DNA from: Pleomorphomonas sp.
Lineage (GTDB): Bacteria; Pseudomonadota; Alphaproteobacteria; Rhizobiales; Pleomorphomonadaceae
Reading direction: 5' to 3'
Length of the DNA: 64,000 nucleotides
Assembly: GCA_029976075.1 (NCBI GenBank)
Contig: JARKNW010000040.1
Coordinates: 1 to 64,000, forward strand
The notes under the pieces are model-generated. The model searched no databases. It saw only the letters and a list, made by a program, of their open reading frames with translations, and had not been told where the DNA came from. Made by a program: the position numbers and the translations under genes. Position 1 is the first letter of the stretch. The number at the start of each line of letters is the position of its first letter. Below, piece after piece: positions 60,334 to 64,000 of this stretch.

Positions 60334-61184
60334 TCATCCGGTTTGGAGGTGTCCGGCCAGCCGTAGTCGGCCCATGCGGGGAGCGCAACCGAAACCGGTC
60401 GACCATCCACCGTGATGACCTCGTTGGACATCAAAGCATCCCGGACGCGGTCGAGCCTCAGAATGGCGATGCCGTGCTTGCCACTGACCGAGCCGAGGTG
60501 GCCGGCAACGCGCCCTCCGATCAGGATTTCCGTCCCCGCTGGAGGCAAATCCTCCTCCGCTGAAAGCGTGACCGGTCGACGGCGGGCCGTGCCGCGGTAG
60601 CGCATCCGGCTCACGATCTCCTGGCCTACATAGCATCCCTTGGCGAAGTCGACGCCATTGAGGCTATCCATGGCGAGGTCGTGCGGAAAGGCATCGAGAA
60701 GCGGCAGGTCCGACCCGGCTTCCGGTATGCCGAGCGAAACGCGATGGGCTTGCCAGGTGGCTTCGTCGGTGTTCGTCGCGATCGATCCGTCCGGGGCATA
60801 AAGGCGCCAGCCTAGATCGGGGTGACGCGGGTCGGTGGCGACCAATCCGGTCGCTGGCGGCTCTCCCGTCCCGGCGTATACGACGAGAGACGAGGCTTCG
60901 ATCGTCACATCGGCGCGGAGTTTGAACATCGTGAGGCGCTTGCGAAGCTCGGGAGCGCCCGCCGCCGGCGCGTCGAGCAGAAATCCGCCATTTTCCTGCC
61001 TGACAACGAAGAAATCCGAAATGATCTTGCCTTGTGGGGTCAGGAGGGCGCCGAAGGCTGCGGCTCTTCCGCTGGCGGCCTTGGTATTCTGTGTAATCAT
61101 GCGGTCGAGAAAATCCGAGGCCTCTGGACCGCCGACTTCAACGAGGTTACGGCTTTCGAGACGGCAAAGAATGGAATCGGCCAT
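60330..61184 (-). CDS. ygfZ: Folate-binding protein YgfZ/GcvT-like
   Basis: A 284-residue protein that supports Fe-S cluster enzymes in a folate-dependent way. The diagnostic motif KGCYVGQEIVSRMRYRG (Cys in KGCYxGQE) is near residue 193. The N-terminal region (LCRLESRNLVEVGGPEASDF) has the GcvT-like fold. ATG 61184 is chosen for GGAAAG eight bases upstream and a family-like N-terminus. Its role links to LipA and other Fe-S enzymes in the cell. It is first in the ygfZ-HD-phosphatase operon and divergent from the AsmA-like gene. Confidence 0.92.
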   Translation of the reverse strand: MADSILCRLESRNLVEVGGPEASDFLDRMITQNTKAASGRAAAFGALLTPQGKIISDFFVVRQENGGFLLDAPAAGAPELRKRLTMFKLRADVTIEASSLVVYAGTGEPPATGLVATDPRHPDLGWRLYAPDGSIATNTDEATWQAHRVSLGIPEAGSDLPLLDAFPHDLAMDSLNGVDFAKGCYVGQEIVSRMRYRGTARRRPVTLSAEEDLPPAGTEILIGGRVAGHLGSVSGKHGIAILRLDRVRDALMSNEVITVDGRPVSVALPAWADYGWPDTSKPDE

Positions 61185-61368
61185 GGTCGGTGCTTTCCGT
61201 TCGGGTCGGCGCATGATCACTACGTAGTTTCCGATTGGTAGCGGGCTGCCTGATAAGAGGCAAGCCTGTGGCCACACCAGCGACATTTGCGGTCCGGCGC
61301 AGCGCCGACCAGGCTCGATCAAGGAGGGCACCGAGATAGAGGGGACAGGCACCGAAGGAGGAAAGCCG

Positions 61369-64000
61369 ATTGGCCGAAAGCGCGGGTGGAGACGTGTTCT
61401 CCGCTTCGTGGTGGTTTTGCTCGCAGTTATCTGCATTGCCGCCGCTTTCCTGACTTGGCGTCTGTTGCAGGGGCCGCTTTTCCTGCCTTTTCTGGCGAGC
61501 CGGATCGAAGCGATCGTGTCCGCCGATGCTGATGGGGCTAGAATCTCAATTGGTCTTGCGGGCATAGAGATTGCCGATGACCTCAATCCGGAGCTTGTCA
61601 TCCGCGACATCCGACTGGAGAGGCCGAACGATCTTGTTGCGTCGGTCAACGAGATGCGCATTGCCGCCCGTTGGCCGAAACCGACTGCCAATGTCGCTCC
61701 CATCAACGGCGTGATCCTCGATCATGTTCTGGTCAGCGACATCGGTCCGGAATCGAAACTGCCACCGCTCGATCGCGTGATTACGGCCGTGCGCGAAGCG
61801 GTCGAGAAGAACGGCTTGCGTTTCTTTGAGATTGGCTCGTTTGGTTTTGGTATCGAACGACCAGGAAAAGCCAGGCGCGACACCGTGTCCGATATCTCCG
61901 TGACCGGCGGAGTTCGAGATGGCCACAGCATCGAGGCGCAAGCCATCGGCCTTGGTGCTGGTGGGGCTGTGTCGATACGGCTCACTGCGGACATTCCCGC
62001 GCCGGGCGCTCCGATCGTCGTCAAGGGGGAGACGCGCGGCTTCGATCTGGCTGACATTGCTTCCGTCACAGGGCGAGACGATCTGAACCTGTCTGGTCCG
62101 ATCGGGCTGACCGGTGCCGTTACCGTCGATCCAGAAAAGGGACTCACCGCTGCCGGCTGGCAGATGACGCTCGGACCTTCGCTTCATTTCGGCGATACCG
62201 ATCTCGACGCACTCTCGGCCCCGGTTCGGCTCGACTTTGCCTGGAATCCGGACAAACAGGCGATAGCCTTCAATCCGTCACCCATCATTCTGACCAACGG
62301 CTACCTGCTTGCCCATGGTGAGGTGGTTCCACCTCGCGATGCCACCCGCCTATGGACCTTCGATGTCGAGCTCGAGGGGCAGGATGTTTTGAGCGGCATT
62401 CGCACCACAGCGGGACGGATAGCCGGCAGTTATGATTCTGCTGCGGCATTGTTTGTCCTGGACGACATGCATGTTGAAGGAGCCGGGATCAGCTTTACGG
62501 CCGCGGCGCGCGCTTCGCACAAAGACGGCGCTTCCTTTGCGGTCTTGTCGGGTGTGTCCCCCCGTTTGCCGGTTTCGGTTCTCAAGGTACTTTGGCCCAC
62601 CACGCTCGCCTCCGATGTTCGTGACTGGATCGGCGGGCATATCCACTCGGGTCTGATCACCAATGCCACCGTGGATGTCGCCATGCGTGGCGATCAGTTG
62701 GCCGGCGGCAGCGCCGCCCCCAATGCGGTCATCGCTTTTGACTTCTCGGAGGGGGCCTTCACGCCATTTGACGATGCTCCGCTCATCCGGGATGCAATCG
62801 GACATGGCAAGCTTTCGGGTGATCGTTTCGAGATCACGGTCGACAGTGGCTGGGTGGATATGGGGGGCGGTCGACACCTTGATATGGGGCCATCGACCTT
62901 TGTCGTGCCGAACGTCAACGCCAAGATACCCGATGGCGATGTGGCGTTGCGCCTGTCCGGCTCGGCAGCGGCTGGCGTAGCGCTTTGGAACCGTCTGAAA
63001 TTTGGTGGAGCGTCGGATTTTTCCCCCGATCCCGCCAAGGTTGCCGGCGACTTGAAGTCGAACTTGTCTATCAAGGTGCCTCTCGCAGATGACGTCGCCG
63101 ACTCCGACATCGTCTATAATGGTCGGATCGACGTCACCGGCTTCGATCCCGGCATGCCGATCGATGGTCGCACCATCGCGCGCGGCAACCTTGCCATCGA
63201 GCTCAGCGACGGCGCGGCGCATATCAGCGGCAAGGCGTTGATCGACGGCTCGCCCGCCGACGTCTTCTTGACACGGCCTCTCTCCGGTGAAGGTGAGGCA
63301 CGGTCCGTCGTGAAACTCGATCTCGATACCGCTGCCTTGAAGGGATATGGCCTCGATCTCGGGGACATGCTTGGCGGCACCGTCTCTGTCGAGATGGCCG
63401 ATAATGGCGCATCGCGCAGTGTCTTGGTCGATCTCGTCAAAGCGGACATCAACGTCCCGCTCGTGGGGTTCCGAAAAGCGTCTGGCAAGCCGGGGACGTT
63501 GACTTTCGAACTGGCGACCCGACCGGGCGGTACGGCCATCAACAACCTCGTGCTGAAGGCAGGTGTTGCCGAGGTCGAAGGACAAGTGAGCCTCGATGCC
63601 AACGGTGGGTTTGTCGGAGCCAATCTCACGAAGTTCAATTTCTCGTCGGCGGACCGTTTGGGCCTTAAGGCGTCTACCGGCGATGACGGTCTCAAGGTAG
63701 CTGTCAACGGTTCGCGGCTGGATGCGCGTTCGCTGGTCGACAGTCTTTTGCGCCGGACGTCCAGCACCGGCATGCCACATGGCATGGCGTTGAACCTGTC
63801 GGCTGCCATCGCCAACGTGTCTGGCGAAGGGGGAGAGCAGCTCGATGGGCTCAACCTGTCGGCAGCTGTCTCCGGGGGCAGGATCGACGAGCTGTCGCTG
63901 ACGGTCCAGACGTCGGGAGGCGGTGCTGCTTCGGCGACGCTACGGCCGGGAAACAAGGGGCGGGATCTCAAGGTCGAGGCCGGCGAGGTTGGACGCATCC
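61369..64000 (+). CDS. AsmA/YhdP-like envelope protein (3' end outside window)
   Basis: The frame is open from 61228 to the right edge, with 877 codons visible from the proposed start. One N-terminal membrane anchor (VLRFVVVLLAVICIAAAFL, after a basic GRKRGWRR segment) is followed by a long, beta-rich repetitive region like the DUF3971/YhdP family, which are thought to carry phospholipids between the inner and outer membranes. No ATG, GTG or TTG lies in frame before the anchor. AAGGAGG (61355-61361) is placed seven bases before an in-frame ATT at 61369, so I propose AUU initiation. An in-frame GTG at 61408 would cut away the basic segment. It is divergent from ygfZ. Confidence 0.8.
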   Translation, partial: MGRKRGWRRVLRFVVVLLAVICIAAAFLTWRLLQGPLFLPFLASRIEAIVSADADGARISIGLAGIEIADDLNPELVIRDIRLERPNDLVASVNEMRIAARWPKPTANVAPINGVILDHVLVSDIGPESKLPPLDRVITAVREAVEKNGLRFFEIGSFGFGIERPGKARRDTVSDISVTGGVRDGHSIEAQAIGLGAGGAVSIRLTADIPAPGAPIVVKGETRGFDLADIASVTGRDDLNLSGPIGLTGAVTVDPEKGLTAAGWQMTLGPSLHFGDTDLDALSAPVRLDFAWNPDKQAIAFNPSPIILTNGYLLAHGEVVPPRDATRLWTFDVELEGQDVLSGIRTTAGRIAGSYDSAAALFVLDDMHVEGAGISFTAAARASHKDGASFAVLSGVSPRLPVSVLKVLWPTTLASDVRDWIGGHIHSGLITNATVDVAMRGDQLAGGSAAPNAVIAFDFSEGAFTPFDDAPLIRDAIGHGKLSGDRFEITVDSGWVDMGGGRHLDMGPSTFVVPNVNAKIPDGDVALRLSGSAAAGVALWNRLKFGGASDFSPDPAKVAGDLKSNLSIKVPLADDVADSDIVYNGRIDVTGFDPGMPIDGRTIARGNLAIELSDGAAHISGKALIDGSPADVFLTRPLSGEGEARSVVKLDLDTAALKGYGLDLGDMLGGTVSVEMADNGASRSVLVDLVKADINVPLVGFRKASGKPGTLTFELATRPGGTAINNLVLKAGVAEVEGQVSLDANGGFVGANLTKFNFSSADRLGLKASTGDDGLKVAVNGSRLDARSLVDSLLRRTSSTGMPHGMALNLSAAIANVSGEGGEQLDGLNLSAAVSGGRIDELSLTVQTSGGGAASATLRPGNKGRDLKVEAGEVGRI

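Noticed and set aside
61370-61456. TTG start right after AAGGAGG for the YhdP-like gene
   Set aside because: It is one base out of frame with the long gene and stops after 28 codons. It stays relevant only if an assembly indel is present.

Overview
The window reads as a chromosomal segment of a GC-rich alphaproteobacterium, most likely of the order Hyphomicrobiales (Rhizobiales). The evidence is gene content and order: ftsB-pdhA-pdhB-pdhC-lpdA-lipA-ratA, fused ispDF beside cinA and dusB(nifR3)-ntrB-ntrC, a DUF930 protein, an E1-beta subunit with its own lipoyl domain, and pyrB-pyrC'-plsY-dprA-topA-rnr. The genus cannot be fixed from the sequence. Almost all genes are housekeeping genes with uniform codon use. 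I see no rRNA, tRNA, CRISPR array, IS element, prophage or plasmid function.

Layout. 0-7 kb: a FIST-domain chemoreceptor cut by the left edge, penicillin-binding protein 1C, a cation diffusion facilitator with an unusually long C-terminus, and arabinose-5-phosphate isomerase. 7-11 kb: the NtrY/NtrX two-component pair and a DUF930 protein. 11.8-17.7 kb: ftsB and the pyruvate dehydrogenase operon (E1-alpha, E1-beta, E2, E3), closed by a strong terminator. 17.7-24 kb: a GlsB/YeaQ membrane protein, a soluble chemoreceptor-like protein with inverted domain order, a shikimate-dehydrogenase-like gene, and three uncharacterised coiled-coil/membrane genes. 24-30 kb: lipoyl synthase (which serves the lipoyl domains of the upstream complex), RatA, a LysE exporter, a second GlsB protein, an aldo/keto reductase with a divergent LysR regulator, CinA and IspDF. 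30.5-34.2 kb: dusB-ntrB-ntrC. 34.3-42.6 kb: a small hypothetical gene, a LysR regulator, a UbiH-like hydroxylase, mltG, the fatty-acid genes fabF-acpP-fabG, a VOC protein and a CoA-binding protein. 42.6-52.9 kb: a minus-strand block pyrB-pyrC'-plsY-dprA-topA-GGDEF-rnr. 53-64 kb: a transmembrane chemoreceptor, an AbrB-family membrane protein preceded by a tiny Cys-rich ORF, pyruvate phosphate dikinase, a tightly coupled ygfZ-HD-phosphatase operon, and a large AsmA/YhdP-like protein cut by the right edge.

How the parts fit. Pyruvate metabolism (PDH, LipA, PPDK), lipid and envelope synthesis (FabF/AcpP/FabG, PlsY, KdsD, PbpC, MltG, YhdP-like) and nitrogen signalling (NtrBC, NtrYX) dominate. The points most worth a second look are the unnamed three-gene operon at 20.3-24.0 kb, the 16-residue Cys-rich leader ORF before abrB, an apparent AUU start for the YhdP-like gene, the chemoreceptors with non-standard sensor architecture, a degenerate GGDEF protein inserted between topA and rnr, and the separation of ntrYX from ntrBC.
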